DNA from: a virus
Virus record (IMG/VR): IMGVR_UViG_3300042479_000392
Coordinates: 1-31,999 of that record
DNA: 31,999 bases
Direction: 5' to 3' (one strand)
The notes beneath the pieces were generated by a model. It searched no databases. It was given only the letters and a program-made list of their open reading frames with translations, and had not been told where the DNA came from. The position numbers and the translations under genes are program-made. Of this stretch, positions 15,697-22,828 are shown one piece after another (the stretch's first letter is position 1; every line of letters starts with the position of its first letter).

Positions 15697-16923
15697 TTAT
15701 CGTTTTCCGGGTGTTGTAATTATTGATTCTTTTGTTTTTTTTCCTACTAATCCCGTAACGCCGTAACGAATCGCATCTAAAGCGTGGTTGAATCGGTCGA
15801 CGGGTTTATTGATTGTTTTGCCTTGTTTATCTATTTGCCAAATGTAGTTTTTTATTTCCTTTTGGATATTCGGGCTGCGAACTAAAAAAACGGGATATTG
15901 TTTTATTTTTTGAATACCCTGAATAATACTATCGGGTCCTTTGATTGTCGATTGAATATTAAAGCCGCTGGTTAATATTTCTTTTATTGATTTCGGTTCG
16001 GCGGAATCCGCAAATATTACATCGTTTCTTTTTATCCCGGCTTCGCTCATTCGCTTGCAAATTTCGGGGTTCGTTAATCCGTAATCATAAATTAATTCCT
16101 GAATATAAATTGCGCCCTCTGAAAGTCGAATGTGAACTAATGCGCTGGGATCGTTCGTGAAACCGAAATCCAGCCCGTAACATTCCATTTTAAAGTTTTC
16201 AGGCATTGAATCGACTGATTGCCAATTTTCGAAAACTTTTCCACGTTTGCCGCCGCCCCAAAAGCCGAAAACATCGGACCGCGCCGCTTCGGGATCGTCT
16301 TTAATCATTCGCTCCAAAACTCGAATGTAATCGGGGTGCAAATTTTTAAAATTATCTTTATACGTGGCGTGAATTAAAAGCGTGTCTTCGGGTCTTACTT
16401 TATCGTGAAATTCCGATTTTAAAAAACAGTCTTCATTATCCGTATTGTAAGTAAATATTATTTCGAGTTCCGCGCCTTTTACCGAACGCAAACTTTTATC
16501 CAATTTATCGAAATCGTCCTTATTAACTTCGTCCGCTTCCTCAATCCAAACGAAAGTCGCTTCCGTAATCGATTTCATTTTAGCCGTTGAATTTCCCGAA
16601 GCCGCCCGAAACCCTTTTGCAAATATTCGATTCCCCGTTTTTAAATGGGTAATTTGCATCGTATTTTCCAAAATATGAAAATCGTTTTGCAATTCTTTTT
16701 CCTCGATTATATCAATTATTTGCTGAAAGCTGGATCCGCGAATATCCGCAAAATGTTGGCGGGCTAAAATTCCCCTGAAATATTCAGGTGAATAAAGTTT
16801 CGTTATAGCGTATTGTGCGACCTCGAACGACCTTCCAGCCCCGCGACCTCCGAAAAGGTGCTTATATCGTTTCTTTGCCCTATACAAATCGACGTAAGCG
16901 GAATTGACATTAAGTTGTTTCAT
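15697..16923 (-). CDS. terL: Terminase large subunit
   Basis: This is the packaging motor ATPase-nuclease, 408 residues. The ATPase has a Walker A GGRGAGRS at 25-32, Walker B FVWIEEAD at 124-131, and coupling motif TYN at 158-160. The Walker A lysine is replaced by arginine (R31), which occurs in some terminases of this PBSX/Terminase_3-like class. The RNase H-like nuclease shows D252 in YGLDFGFTNDPSA, D306 in FADSAEP, and D376 or D383 in VDRFNHALDAIRYG. The gene overlaps the small subunit gene by 14 bases, and the start at 16923 gives a natural N-terminus. Length and motif order are normal. Confidence 0.96.
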   Translation of the reverse strand: MKQLNVNSAYVDLYRAKKRYKHLFGGRGAGRSFEVAQYAITKLYSPEYFRGILARQHFADIRGSSFQQIIDIIEEKELQNDFHILENTMQITHLKTGNRIFAKGFRAASGNSTAKMKSITEATFVWIEEADEVNKDDFDKLDKSLRSVKGAELEIIFTYNTDNEDCFLKSEFHDKVRPEDTLLIHATYKDNFKNLHPDYIRVLERMIKDDPEAARSDVFGFWGGGKRGKVFENWQSVDSMPENFKMECYGLDFGFTNDPSALVHIRLSEGAIYIQELIYDYGLTNPEICKRMSEAGIKRNDVIFADSAEPKSIKEILTSGFNIQSTIKGPDSIIQGIQKIKQYPVFLVRSPNIQKEIKNYIWQIDKQGKTINKPVDRFNHALDAIRYGVTGLVGKKTKESIITTPGKR

Positions 16924-17251
16924 TCATGTTTTGGAATATAACGCGTAATGGTTCCCCGTCTTTTCCTGTGTGTTCAAAACTTTGAACGGCTTTCCCGTGT
17001 GCGGAATCCATTAATTCTTTAAACGCGGCGGTGTCCCCTTCGCGCGCTTTTTTAATTTGAGCTAAAGTAATAATATCTTGTTGCTCTAATTTTTCAGTTA
17101 CGCCCGTAATCGGGTTTTTAATTTCCTGTTCAACTTCCAGCCATTCACGAACGATTGTACTTCGGTTACGCGTTCCTTTCGGGCGCCCGTTTGGGTTTCC
17201 TGATTCGCCTTTTGTAAATGGGTTTAGTGTACCCCCGTTTCTACCTTCCAT
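16910..17251 (-). CDS. Terminase small subunit-like (DUF5681)
   Basis: The 113-residue protein has the DUF5681 signature KGESGNPNGRPKGTRNRSTI at residues 14-33, a Gly/Asn/Arg-rich basic segment that can bind DNA, followed by a helical region with EKLEQQDIITLAQIKKAREGDTAAFKEL. Proteins of this family usually sit directly before terL and are taken to be the DNA-recognition subunit. It overlaps terL by 14 bases and follows the methyltransferase gene with a 10-base gap. The small-subunit role is strongly supported by position; a pac/cos site was not identified. Confidence 0.8.
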   Translation of the reverse strand: MEGRNGGTLNPFTKGESGNPNGRPKGTRNRSTIVREWLEVEQEIKNPITGVTEKLEQQDIITLAQIKKAREGDTAAFKELMDSAHGKAVQSFEHTGKDGEPLRVIFQNMNETT

Positions 17252-17261
17252 AACTCTGTTT

Positions 17262-18458
17262 TTACATTGTTATCCCGTTACGTTTAATTATTATTTCAGG
17301 TTCTAATTTTTTCATTCGATCTATAATTACTTGGCAATACTTCGGGTCGAGTTCCATACCGAAACATTTTCTTTTTAATTGGTGCGCTGCGACCATTGTT
17401 GTACCGCTTCCCGTAAACGGCTCAAATAAAATCATATTTTCTTTAGTAAATAATTTAATTCCGTTTGAAGGTAATTCAACAGGAAAACACGCTTTGTGAT
17501 TTTCAATTTGTGATTTAGCATTTGAAATTTCCCAAATGTTTTCGTTATAAGAATTTTTTTCCTGATATGAAAAATCTAATTCATCTTTTTGAAATATGAA
17601 AATAAATTCAAAAGCCCTTGATAAACCTTTTGATAATGGAATTGCATTTTTTTTCCAAATAATTGTTTCGCTTAATAATAATCCCGATTCAATAAATCTA
17701 TTTACATTTTTAATAAATGATTGCCTCGAATTATTGTTATACATAATATTCCAGCAAACAATTCCTTTTGATTTTAATATTAAAAAAAAAGTATCTTTTA
17801 TTTCATCTAAAAAATTTAAATATTCATCTTCGGTTTTATTATCTAAATCATTATTTTCATAAAGTTTATTTCCGTTAACGTGAGTATTTCCATTATACGG
17901 CGGGCTTGTAAATATTAAATCTGCTTTTTTACCGTCCATTAATTTAGCAACCGAATCCGAATCCGTAGAATCCCCGCACATTAAACGGTGTTCGCCTATT
18001 TCGAATAAATCGCCCAAAACAATATCTGTTTCAATTCCATTTTCAGGAACTTCGAAATCGTCCTCAACTGCTTCTAAATTATTTATTTCTAATTCGGGCA
18101 AATCTAAACCCCACGTTCCGAGTTCTTCGGAATCCCAATTTTGCGCTAAATCTTGAAAATCCCATTCGCCAAAACCGATATTATCTTTTATAATAAATTC
18201 ACGTTGCTGAGCTTCGGTTAGATCGCTTGCCATTATAACGGGAATTTCTTTTAGTTTGGCTTCCTTGCACGCTTTTAAGCGCATATTTCCGCCAAGAACT
18301 ATATTATCCTCATTAATAACAATCGGGCGTATTTTAAGCATTTCGGGAAATTCTTTTATAGAATTAACCAGCTTTAAAAATTTATCGTCCTTTATTATTC
18401 GGGGGTTGTTTGGGTTCGGTTTAATATCCGAAATTTTATAAAGTTTAGTTTCGATCAT
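17262..18458 (-). CDS. ParB-like nuclease domain fused to DNA methyltransferase
   Basis: Residues 1-110 are a ParB/Sulfiredoxin-like domain with KPNPNNPR at 13-20 and the GGNMRLKA motif at 56-63 (GGHRR-like). Residues about 145-390 are a beta-class DNA methyltransferase. The catalytic motif TSPPYN is at 184-189, and the SAM-binding motif FEPFTGSGTT follows at 345-354. The order IV before I is typical of beta-class enzymes, and TSPPY is compatible with N4-cytosine or N6-adenine methylation. There is no partner restriction enzyme, so it probably protects phage DNA from host restriction. Phages often carry this fusion. It is the first gene after the terminator at 18474-18503, so it may belong to the late transcript. 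A possible -7 box lies 4 bases before its ATG. Confidence 0.93.
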   Translation of the reverse strand: MIETKLYKISDIKPNPNNPRIIKDDKFLKLVNSIKEFPEMLKIRPIVINEDNIVLGGNMRLKACKEAKLKEIPVIMASDLTEAQQREFIIKDNIGFGEWDFQDLAQNWDSEELGTWGLDLPELEINNLEAVEDDFEVPENGIETDIVLGDLFEIGEHRLMCGDSTDSDSVAKLMDGKKADLIFTSPPYNGNTHVNGNKLYENNDLDNKTEDEYLNFLDEIKDTFFLILKSKGIVCWNIMYNNNSRQSFIKNVNRFIESGLLLSETIIWKKNAIPLSKGLSRAFEFIFIFQKDELDFSYQEKNSYNENIWEISNAKSQIENHKACFPVELPSNGIKLFTKENMILFEPFTGSGTTMVAAHQLKRKCFGMELDPKYCQVIIDRMKKLEPEIIIKRNGITM

Positions 18459-18462
18459 TAAA

Positions 18463-18470
18463 CAAAGTTA
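18463..18470 (-). promoter_or_regulatory. Possible late promoter -7 box, leaderless geometry
   Basis: Minus-strand TAACTTTG matches TAnnTTTG and lies directly after the terminator's U tract and 4 bases before the methyltransferase ATG. A start here would make a nearly leaderless mRNA for the packaging and structural genes. A clear TTG at -33 is absent, perhaps because a phage-encoded activator is used. This is a position-based suggestion. Confidence 0.35.
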
Positions 18471-18472
18471 AA

Positions 18473-18546
18473 TAAAAAAAGCCGAACGAATTAACGTCCG
18501 ACTTTTCGAAACTAAGTGAAACCCCTTTCACTAATTACCCAAAACC
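18473..18546 (-). ncRNA. Possible short RNA with GGGG loop and terminator
   Basis: Between a -7-like box (18552-18559) and a terminator (18474-18503) lies a roughly 73-base untranslated segment. It contains a perfect hairpin at 18516-18531, GTGAAA-GGGG-TTTCAC on the minus strand, whose GGGG tetraloop plus the stem's UUU reads GGGGUUU. That 7-mer is exactly complementary to AAACCCC, repeated before several early start codons of this phage (see sites at 28281-28287 and others). The segment could act as a trans-acting antisense RNA. It could equally be only the 3' untranslated end of the early transcript. There is no sequence homology evidence for it being an independent RNA. Confidence 0.35.
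18474..18503 (-). terminator. Rho-independent terminator closing the early operon
   Basis: On the minus strand a 9-bp stem AGTCGGACG / CGTTCGGCT (18503-18495 with 18488-18480) with loop TTAATT is followed by TTTTTTT. Two pairs are G-U in the minus-strand RNA and would be A-C mismatches in the plus-strand RNA, so the sequence has been kept as a minus-strand hairpin. It separates the replication block from the methyltransferase and packaging genes. Confidence 0.88.
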
Positions 18547-18551
18547 GCAAA

Positions 18552-18559
18552 CAAATATA
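18552..18559 (-). promoter_or_regulatory. Possible -7 promoter box
   Basis: Minus-strand TATATTTG fits TAnnTTTG and starts two bases after the stop of the upstream gene, the same box as the one at 22064-22071. No TTG lies 17-23 bases upstream. Alone it is weak evidence for a promoter. Confidence 0.3.
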
Positions 18560-18560
18560 A

Positions 18561-18893
18561 TTAATTTTCTATTGCTGCTCTGTTTAAATAATTTTCTTCG
18601 GGGAAAATTTCTATTTCGACTTCACAATAATCGAAGTTAATTAATTCGCTATCAGGGTTTCCGTTGCAAAAAAAGTAATTTATTTCAATGTGTATTCGGT
18701 CCGATATTTTTTTGAATACCTGATCTGAGTTAAAAAGAAAATCAATTCCGAGTTTATTAAATGCAAGTGCTTTAATTCCAATATCGATTTTATCTTCATT
18801 GAATAAATCCGTTAGGTTACAATTCCAATTTTGGAGCTGCTGGATAAGTTCAACTTTCGTAAAAGTTAAAGTTTGTTTAGTGTACCCTTTCAT
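18561..18893 (-). CDS. Small acidic protein of unknown function
   Basis: This 110-residue protein overlaps the stop of the upstream gene by 4 bases (ATGA-type coupling). The N-terminus is basic (KGYTKQTLTFTKVELIQQ) and the rest acidic and beta-rich, ending with EVEIEIFPEENYLNRA. No known domain, membrane segment or catalytic motif is visible. It is the last gene before the terminator of the replication operon. I do not recognise a family. Confidence 0.6.
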   Translation of the reverse strand: MKGYTKQTLTFTKVELIQQLQNWNCNLTDLFNEDKIDIGIKALAFNKLGIDFLFNSDQVFKKISDRIHIEINYFFCNGNPDSELINFDYCEVEIEIFPEENYLNRAAIEN

Positions 18894-19198
18894 CTATCGT
18901 AGCCTTTAAAAAATAATTTTTCTTCAATTTTATAATAGTTTCCTTTCGGCTCCATTTCTTGATTTTCAAATTTCAAATTTAAATATTTTTGAAATCCGAT
19001 TTTAGTTCCGTAGGTATCGCAAACGAACGCTTCGAATAATTGCTCCTTTTCAAGTTCAAGTGATTTTTCAACTAATTCATAAAATAAATCTAAATCTATT
19101 GTAATTATTTTCTGAGCTTGAGTATTTGAGAAATCATTTTCAGATTTATTAATTAACTCTATTGCTAAAAAACTAACGGCGGTTGTTTTATTTTTCAT
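18890..19198 (-). CDS. Small protein with E-K-E-Q helix motif, unknown function
   Basis: The 102-residue protein overlaps neighbours at both ends by 4 bases. It contains the segment LELEKEQLFEAFVCDTYGTK (residues about 47-66), which resembles the MEKEQI-D-A helix found in many small genes of Bacteroidota phages whose role is unknown. The C-terminus is charged (KGNYYKIEEKLFFKGYD). No membrane segment is present. It lies in the tail of the replication operon. Confidence 0.6.
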   Translation of the reverse strand: MKNKTTAVSFLAIELINKSENDFSNTQAQKIITIDLDLFYELVEKSLELEKEQLFEAFVCDTYGTKIGFQKYLNLKFENQEMEPKGNYYKIEEKLFFKGYDR

Positions 19199-19617
19199 AG
19201 TTCAAATGCTTCGGGTTTTGTTTGCATTCCTAAATTATCAATCGTTTCGGGCGAATCGTTCCAGCTACAAATTAAAGTTTCGTTTGCGGTTCGGAAATCT
19301 GAATAAAGCACGTTTAATGGGTTCGGGTTTCCGTGTTTTGAAATAATGGTTTCGTCCCTTCGGATTTCGCAGCGGGTTGTTAAAAACTCAACCATTGCGT
19401 TATGATCTATAAATTCAAAGCCGTTTTTTTTCAGGGCTTCCCGAATTCCGTTTTCTACAAATCGGGTGTATTGTTCGTGCGTTGAATTTAATATTTCGAT
19501 TGCGTCGGGATTATCTTTTAATTTAGTTTTTAGTAAATCGTTCCCGTAAATTTCGGCGGTAAATTTTAGCGCGCCTTTTATTTTTTCGCGTTTGTTGAAG
19601 TTTGGTTTTGCTTTCAT
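19195..19617 (-). CDS. Uncharacterised early protein
   Basis: This 140-residue protein follows the helicase gene and overlaps the next gene by 4 bases. It starts with a basic helix (MKAKPNFNKREKIKGALKF), has a helical middle with ATREALKKNGF-like spacing (GIREALKKNGFEFIDHNAMV) and a polar C-terminus with SKHGNPNPLNVLYSDFR. No domain family was recognised. Its position suggests a role in DNA replication or regulation of it, without direct support. Confidence 0.55.
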   Translation of the reverse strand: MKAKPNFNKREKIKGALKFTAEIYGNDLLKTKLKDNPDAIEILNSTHEQYTRFVENGIREALKKNGFEFIDHNAMVEFLTTRCEIRRDETIISKHGNPNPLNVLYSDFRTANETLICSWNDSPETIDNLGMQTKPEAFEL

Positions 19618-19628
19618 AGTATTTTTTT

Positions 19629-21026
19629 TTAAAATGGTAATTCTCGATTGACTTCGTAAAATGATTTATTCGGTTGCAAATTACTTTTAATTTCTTGAAA
19701 TTGGTTTGGGCTTTCATTCATTCCGTGAAAACTGCTCATTGTAGAATTGTGCCGAAAACCTACGGAACCCGTAGCTCCTTGCCTATGTTTTTCAAATAGT
19801 AAAAATATTTCGTTCGTATAAGGCGCGCCCGTGTCCTCGTTTTTTAGATCGTAATATTCAGGTCTCCAAATAAACGCGACCGTGTCCGCGTCCTGTTCAA
19901 TGGATCCTGATTCGCGTAAATGAGATAAGGACGGTTTTTTGTCGGTTGTTTCTTCGCATTTTCTGTTTAACTGAGCCAAAACAATAAACGGAATGTTTAA
20001 TTCCTTTTGCGCGGCTTTCAATGTGCGGGATATTTGCGAAACTTCCGCTTCTCTGTTACCACCTTTAAAGCCCTCTAATGTCATCAATTGCAAATAGTCG
20101 ATAATTACCCATTGACACTCATTTAAACGCGCGTGCCGCTTTATTATTCGAATTGCTTCGTTTACACCGCATCCAGCTTTGTCGTAAATTTTAAAAGGTT
20201 TGTTTTCAACTATTCCGATTGTCTTTTCAAAATATGTTAATTCATCAGGGTTTAGGGTTCCGTCGCGAAGTGCCGAAGATCGGATTCGTTCGTTTGAGTT
20301 TTGGAGAATTAAACGCTGGGTTAATTGGGATTGCGACATTTCGAGATTAAAATATATTCCGGGCTTTCCTGTTTGCATTCCGAAAAATAAAGCTAAAGCG
20401 GTTTTTCCCATACTTGGACGCGCCCCGATTATAATTAATTCGTTTTGCCAGCCGCCTGTAAATTTGTTTACTGATTCAATCCCCGTTTCTAAGCCGCTTG
20501 TTTGCCCTGACTTCGCTAATTCAGCGCGCCTATAATATGCTTCCCGTTCGTTTGTGGTTAGTTCAGGCATTTCAACTATCTTTTGAAGTTCGGAACCTTC
20601 TTCGGTTAGTTTGGTTAAGCGTTTAATCATTTCTTCGGCTATATCTCGACCGGGTTTCTTTTCGTGCAAACCTATTCCGACCTCGTAATAGATTTTCGTA
20701 ATATTTCGCGTTATTAAGGCGTTATGCAGCGTTTCAATTAGTTCGGGTATATTCTCGTTATAAGTAACGTTTTGACTTGTTTTAAGAGCTTCGGCGTATT
20801 CATCCATCGAAAAGGATTCCGAACTTTTCCACGCGTTCAAAAGTGAAACGGGATCGGGGCGTTTTCCTTCGTCGTTTATTTTTTTTATGAAATGGAATGT
20901 TTTTTTGCAAAGTTCGTTTTCAAAATGGTGCGGTCCGATTTGCGAAATAATTTCTTTGTAAATTTCATTTGGGCTTAAAAGGATTCCGATTAAGGTTTTT
21001 TCGATTTGATCGTTTGGGTTATTCAT
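19629..21026 (-). CDS. dnaB: Replicative DNA helicase, DnaB family
   Basis: This 465-residue hexameric helicase unwinds the template at the replication fork. The N-terminal domain (1-115) is the DnaB-N fold that contacts primase or loader. The RecA-like core has Walker A GARPSMGKT at 201-209, a catalytic region around FNLEMSQSQLTQRL (226-239), and Walker B VIIDYLQL at 307-314. These are followed by AQLNRKCEET and SHLRESGSIEQDAD, the arginine-finger region of the family. It starts 8 bases inside the end of the replication initiator gene, typical of an initiator-helicase pair. Length matches bacterial DnaB. No DNA polymerase or primase gene is visible in the window, so the phage probably relies on host enzymes for those. 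Confidence 0.95.
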   Translation of the reverse strand: MNNPNDQIEKTLIGILLSPNEIYKEIISQIGPHHFENELCKKTFHFIKKINDEGKRPDPVSLLNAWKSSESFSMDEYAEALKTSQNVTYNENIPELIETLHNALITRNITKIYYEVGIGLHEKKPGRDIAEEMIKRLTKLTEEGSELQKIVEMPELTTNEREAYYRRAELAKSGQTSGLETGIESVNKFTGGWQNELIIIGARPSMGKTALALFFGMQTGKPGIYFNLEMSQSQLTQRLILQNSNERIRSSALRDGTLNPDELTYFEKTIGIVENKPFKIYDKAGCGVNEAIRIIKRHARLNECQWVIIDYLQLMTLEGFKGGNREAEVSQISRTLKAAQKELNIPFIVLAQLNRKCEETTDKKPSLSHLRESGSIEQDADTVAFIWRPEYYDLKNEDTGAPYTNEIFLLFEKHRQGATGSVGFRHNSTMSSFHGMNESPNQFQEIKSNLQPNKSFYEVNRELPF

Positions 21027-21750
21027 AATAGATTTTAGATTTTGAAGGGGATTTTATTTCGTATTTGCCAGCGTTTTGAGTGTTTCCAATCCATTGTTGC
21101 AATTTATTTTGGATTCCAAAATTCCTTTGATGGTTTAATTCTATTCCGCCGTCTTTGTGCGGGGTTGAATAATAGTTAATGAAGTCTTTGTAAAGAATTT
21201 CAGGATAACCGCTATTCGGGTGTTCTTCCTTAAATTTATTTATTCGCTCTGTAAATTCTTCGGGGCTTGCTTTCACGAACCAATTATGCAAACCTAAATT
21301 AGAACTTTTTGAAACTTGATTTTCATTTTCTGCAAAAAAGTCTTTATTGTTTATATTGTCTATATCCTCTTTAATAGTCTTATGATTATGGGCGTTGCTT
21401 TCGCTTTGCTTTTTCTTTGCTTCGGGCTTGCTTTGGTTTTGCTTTGGACTTGCTTCGGTAAATTTTACCAACCCAAAAATATTACATTGATATTGATTTT
21501 TGCTTTGAACAACTATTTTAATTAAGCCGTTTTCAACTAATACATCGAGATTCTTTTTATAAGTTTTATAATTAGAAACACCGACCGCGCTAATTATCTG
21601 AGTTGAACTAAGCCCGAAGGATTCCTTCCAGCGTAATTCATTTGCAACGTTCAAAATATAAAAATAGATTGCCGTTGCCGTTGGGTTATTTTTCTCAGGA
21701 TTATTTAAAGCCCAATTCCAAAAGCCGTTAAAATACTCAAACATAACCAA
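21019..21750 (-). CDS. Replication initiator / helicase loader-like protein
   Basis: The 243-residue protein begins with a winged-helix domain (about 5-90): the segments NPTATAIYFYILNVANEL, LSSTQIISAVGVSNYKTYKK and LDVLVENGLIKIV match phage replisome organisers of the DnaD/rep-org N-terminal type. A low-complexity linker rich in Gln, Lys and Ser follows (about 95-140), then a helical C-terminus with a charged end. It precedes the DnaB helicase and overlaps it by 8 bases, the classic initiator-loader order. An alternative start at the third residue (21744) is possible; the upstream gene ends at 21737. The role in origin recognition is inferred. Confidence 0.75.
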   Translation of the reverse strand: MVMFEYFNGFWNWALNNPEKNNPTATAIYFYILNVANELRWKESFGLSSTQIISAVGVSNYKTYKKNLDVLVENGLIKIVVQSKNQYQCNIFGLVKFTEASPKQNQSKPEAKKKQSESNAHNHKTIKEDIDNINNKDFFAENENQVSKSSNLGLHNWFVKASPEEFTERINKFKEEHPNSGYPEILYKDFINYYSTPHKDGGIELNHQRNFGIQNKLQQWIGNTQNAGKYEIKSPSKSKIYYE

Positions 21751-21940
21751 CGCAATCTAAAATAATAACATCTAAATCGAAAGCACAATCATAAATAAAA
21801 GACTCCATTAAATCGATTTTCATCTTGTCGTTATTATCGGGAAATTCTTTATTCAAGCGATTTAATCTTTCTCTGATATAATCTCTTTTAATAATTACAA
21901 TCAATTGTTCTTTAGTAAGTTCTTCGAGTTTATAAGCCAT
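21737..21940 (-). CDS. 67-residue protein, paralogue of 22077-22280
   Basis: I start this gene at 21940 (MAYKLEELTKEQLIVIIKR), not at the earlier ATG at 22021, because from here it aligns with the protein of 22077-22280, also 67 residues: KLEELTKEQLIVII against KLEELKKHQLIEIV at the start, and DVIILDCVGY against KNILDYFGY at the end. The earlier ATG would place coding sequence over the structured RNA. It is soluble, helical and acidic, with no known domain. It ends overlapping the replication initiator gene by 14 bases. Its function is unknown; the paired arrangement suggests a duplication. Confidence 0.7.
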   Translation of the reverse strand: MAYKLEELTKEQLIVIIKRDYIRERLNRLNKEFPDNNDKMKIDLMESFIYDCAFDLDVIILDCVGYV

Positions 21941-21944
21941 TTTT

Positions 21945-22060
21945 TTAAAATTAAAAAGCCCGTTAAAAGCTGCGGTAGTAGCGAAACAGTTTTCCCGTTT
22001 CTCGCAGCCCTCAACGGGCAAAATGTTTTTAGATCATTCGAGCTACTACCTCCGAACGTT
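21945..22060 (-). ncRNA. Candidate structured leader / small RNA with pseudoknot
   Basis: This untranslated segment (minus strand, about 116 bases) lies between tandem paralogues and after a promoter. Four perfect helices are visible in plus-strand positions. Helix b is 22019-22013 with 21964-21958 (GCCCGTT/AACGGGC). Helix c is 22008-22003 with 21974-21969 (GCTGCG/CGCAGC). Helix d is 22001-21997 with 21987-21983 (GAAAC/GTTTC). Helix a is 22050-22042 with 21982-21974 (GGTAGTAGC/GCTACTACC). Helix a pairs upstream sequence with bases inside helix b, giving an interleaved pseudoknot a-b-a'-b'. The 3' end is GGGC followed by TTTTTAATTTT, a terminator-like tail just before the next ATG (21940). It could be an attenuator, a riboswitch-like leader or an independent RNA. 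Confidence 0.65.
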
Positions 22061-22063
22061 TTA

Positions 22064-22096
22064 CAAATATACTTTTTTATTTATTCGGATAACCAA
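22064..22096 (-). promoter_or_regulatory. Bacteroidota-type promoter before the structured RNA
   Basis: Minus-strand TATATTTG (22071-22064) is a full TAnnTTTG -7 box. A TTG (22096-22094) lies 22 bases upstream, within the 17-23 base spacing known for Flavobacteriia. It starts right after the stop of the paralogue at 22077, so the -33 element overlaps that gene. It would start transcription at about 22058, in front of the structured RNA. Confidence 0.6.
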
Positions 22097-22280
22097 AATA
22101 ATCTAAAATATTTTTATCGATTTCTAAAGCCGTTTCCAAAATCATTTCTTCGAGCTGGTCAATTCTTGAATGTTCATCGACTGAAACGTTTTCAATATGT
22201 TTTAATTTTTTTTCAATCCAAAGCGATTTAACTATTTCGATTAATTGGTGTTTTTTTAATTCTTCAAGTTTTAGTTTCAT
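22077..22280 (-). CDS. 67-residue protein, paralogue of 21737-21940
   Basis: This protein begins MKLKLEELKKHQLIEIVKSL and ends DKNILDYFGYPNK. It is a clear paralogue of the protein of 21737-21940, with the same length and matching start and end motifs. It is helical and acidic with no known domain and no membrane segment. Its 3' end carries the -33 box of the promoter for the structured RNA. The gene follows 22285-22515 with a 4-base gap. The function is not known. Confidence 0.65.
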   Translation of the reverse strand: MKLKLEELKKHQLIEIVKSLWIEKKLKHIENVSVDEHSRIDQLEEMILETALEIDKNILDYFGYPNK

Positions 22281-22284
22281 AGTT

Positions 22285-22515
22285 TCAACATTTTAAATTA
22301 CAAATTATTTTTCCGTGTATTACTTTTGCGTTTTCGCATTTACCCGCCCGAATATCGTAATAGTTAAAATCACATTCGAGTTTCCACATTTGCCGAAATG
22401 AATAATTATTTAAAAACATTTCGCAGAATTGTTCAAAGTTTAAATCCATTTCGTCCAACATAACGAAAGGTTCGGTTTTGTGCTTTGCTAAATAGTTTTC
22501 AAATTCCGCTTTCAT
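22285..22515 (-). CDS. Small early protein of unknown function
   Basis: This 76-residue protein overlaps the nuclease gene by 17 bases at its start. It is acidic in the N-terminal half (FVMLDEMDLNFEQFCEMFLN) and has five cysteines and a short beta-like C-terminus (KCENAKVIHGKIICNLKC). The CxC-rich end could bind metal but no canonical zinc ribbon is complete. No family is recognised. It is part of the recombination and replication operon. Confidence 0.55.
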   Translation of the reverse strand: MKAEFENYLAKHKTEPFVMLDEMDLNFEQFCEMFLNNYSFRQMWKLECDFNYYDIRAGKCENAKVIHGKIICNLKC

Positions 22516-22828
22516 TCAATAAAAATTTTAAATCATTTAATAAATCCTTTGAATTTTTTGCCGTGTATCTGAGTAATTTAAAACCCATTAACGAAGCACG
22601 GTTATACTTTTCACAATTCGCCGTGTAACCCGTTAAAGTTTGGTGTCCTCCCATACCGCTCCAATGGTTCCCGCCCATTCCCTCGAATTCAATTAAACAA
22701 TTAAACTCTAAAATGTAATAATCCGATTTCCAGCGCCGCGAAGTATCAAAACGAAATTCCTGTGCAAGCGTTAAATTATACGCGCGGCAAAATAAATTAA
22801 TATCGATTTCGAAAACCTTTTTACTCAT
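22499..22828 (-). CDS. PD-(D/E)XK-type nuclease
   Basis: The 109-residue protein resembles small phage endonucleases of the VRR/RecU-like PD-(D/E)XK group. The pattern RRWKSDYYILEFNCLIEFEG (residues 31-50) matches the family's R-W-x-x-D-x-x-x-P-x-x-x-x-x-x-E-x-x-G core, with D36 and E47 or E49 as likely catalytic acids. It is followed by GYTANCEKYNRASLMGFKLL (68-87), equivalent to the family's D-x-E-K-Y-N-x-A-x-L-x-G segment. It overlaps the exonuclease gene by 8 bases, so it probably acts in processing recombination intermediates or junctions. The precise family is not certain. Confidence 0.7.
   Translation of the reverse strand: MSKKVFEIDINLFCRAYNLTLAQEFRFDTSRRWKSDYYILEFNCLIEFEGMGGNHWSGMGGHQTLTGYTANCEKYNRASLMGFKLLRYTAKNSKDLLNDLKFLLNESGI

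Noticed and set aside
19523-19717. Minus-strand 64-residue frame overlapping the helicase end and the 140-residue gene
   Set aside because: It lies in another frame across two supported genes, and its product is a lysine/arginine-rich shadow.
21941-22021. Upstream ATG (22021) for the 67-residue paralogue
   Set aside because: Translation from there would run through the structured RNA and its terminator-like stem, and the paralogue alignment begins only at 21940.
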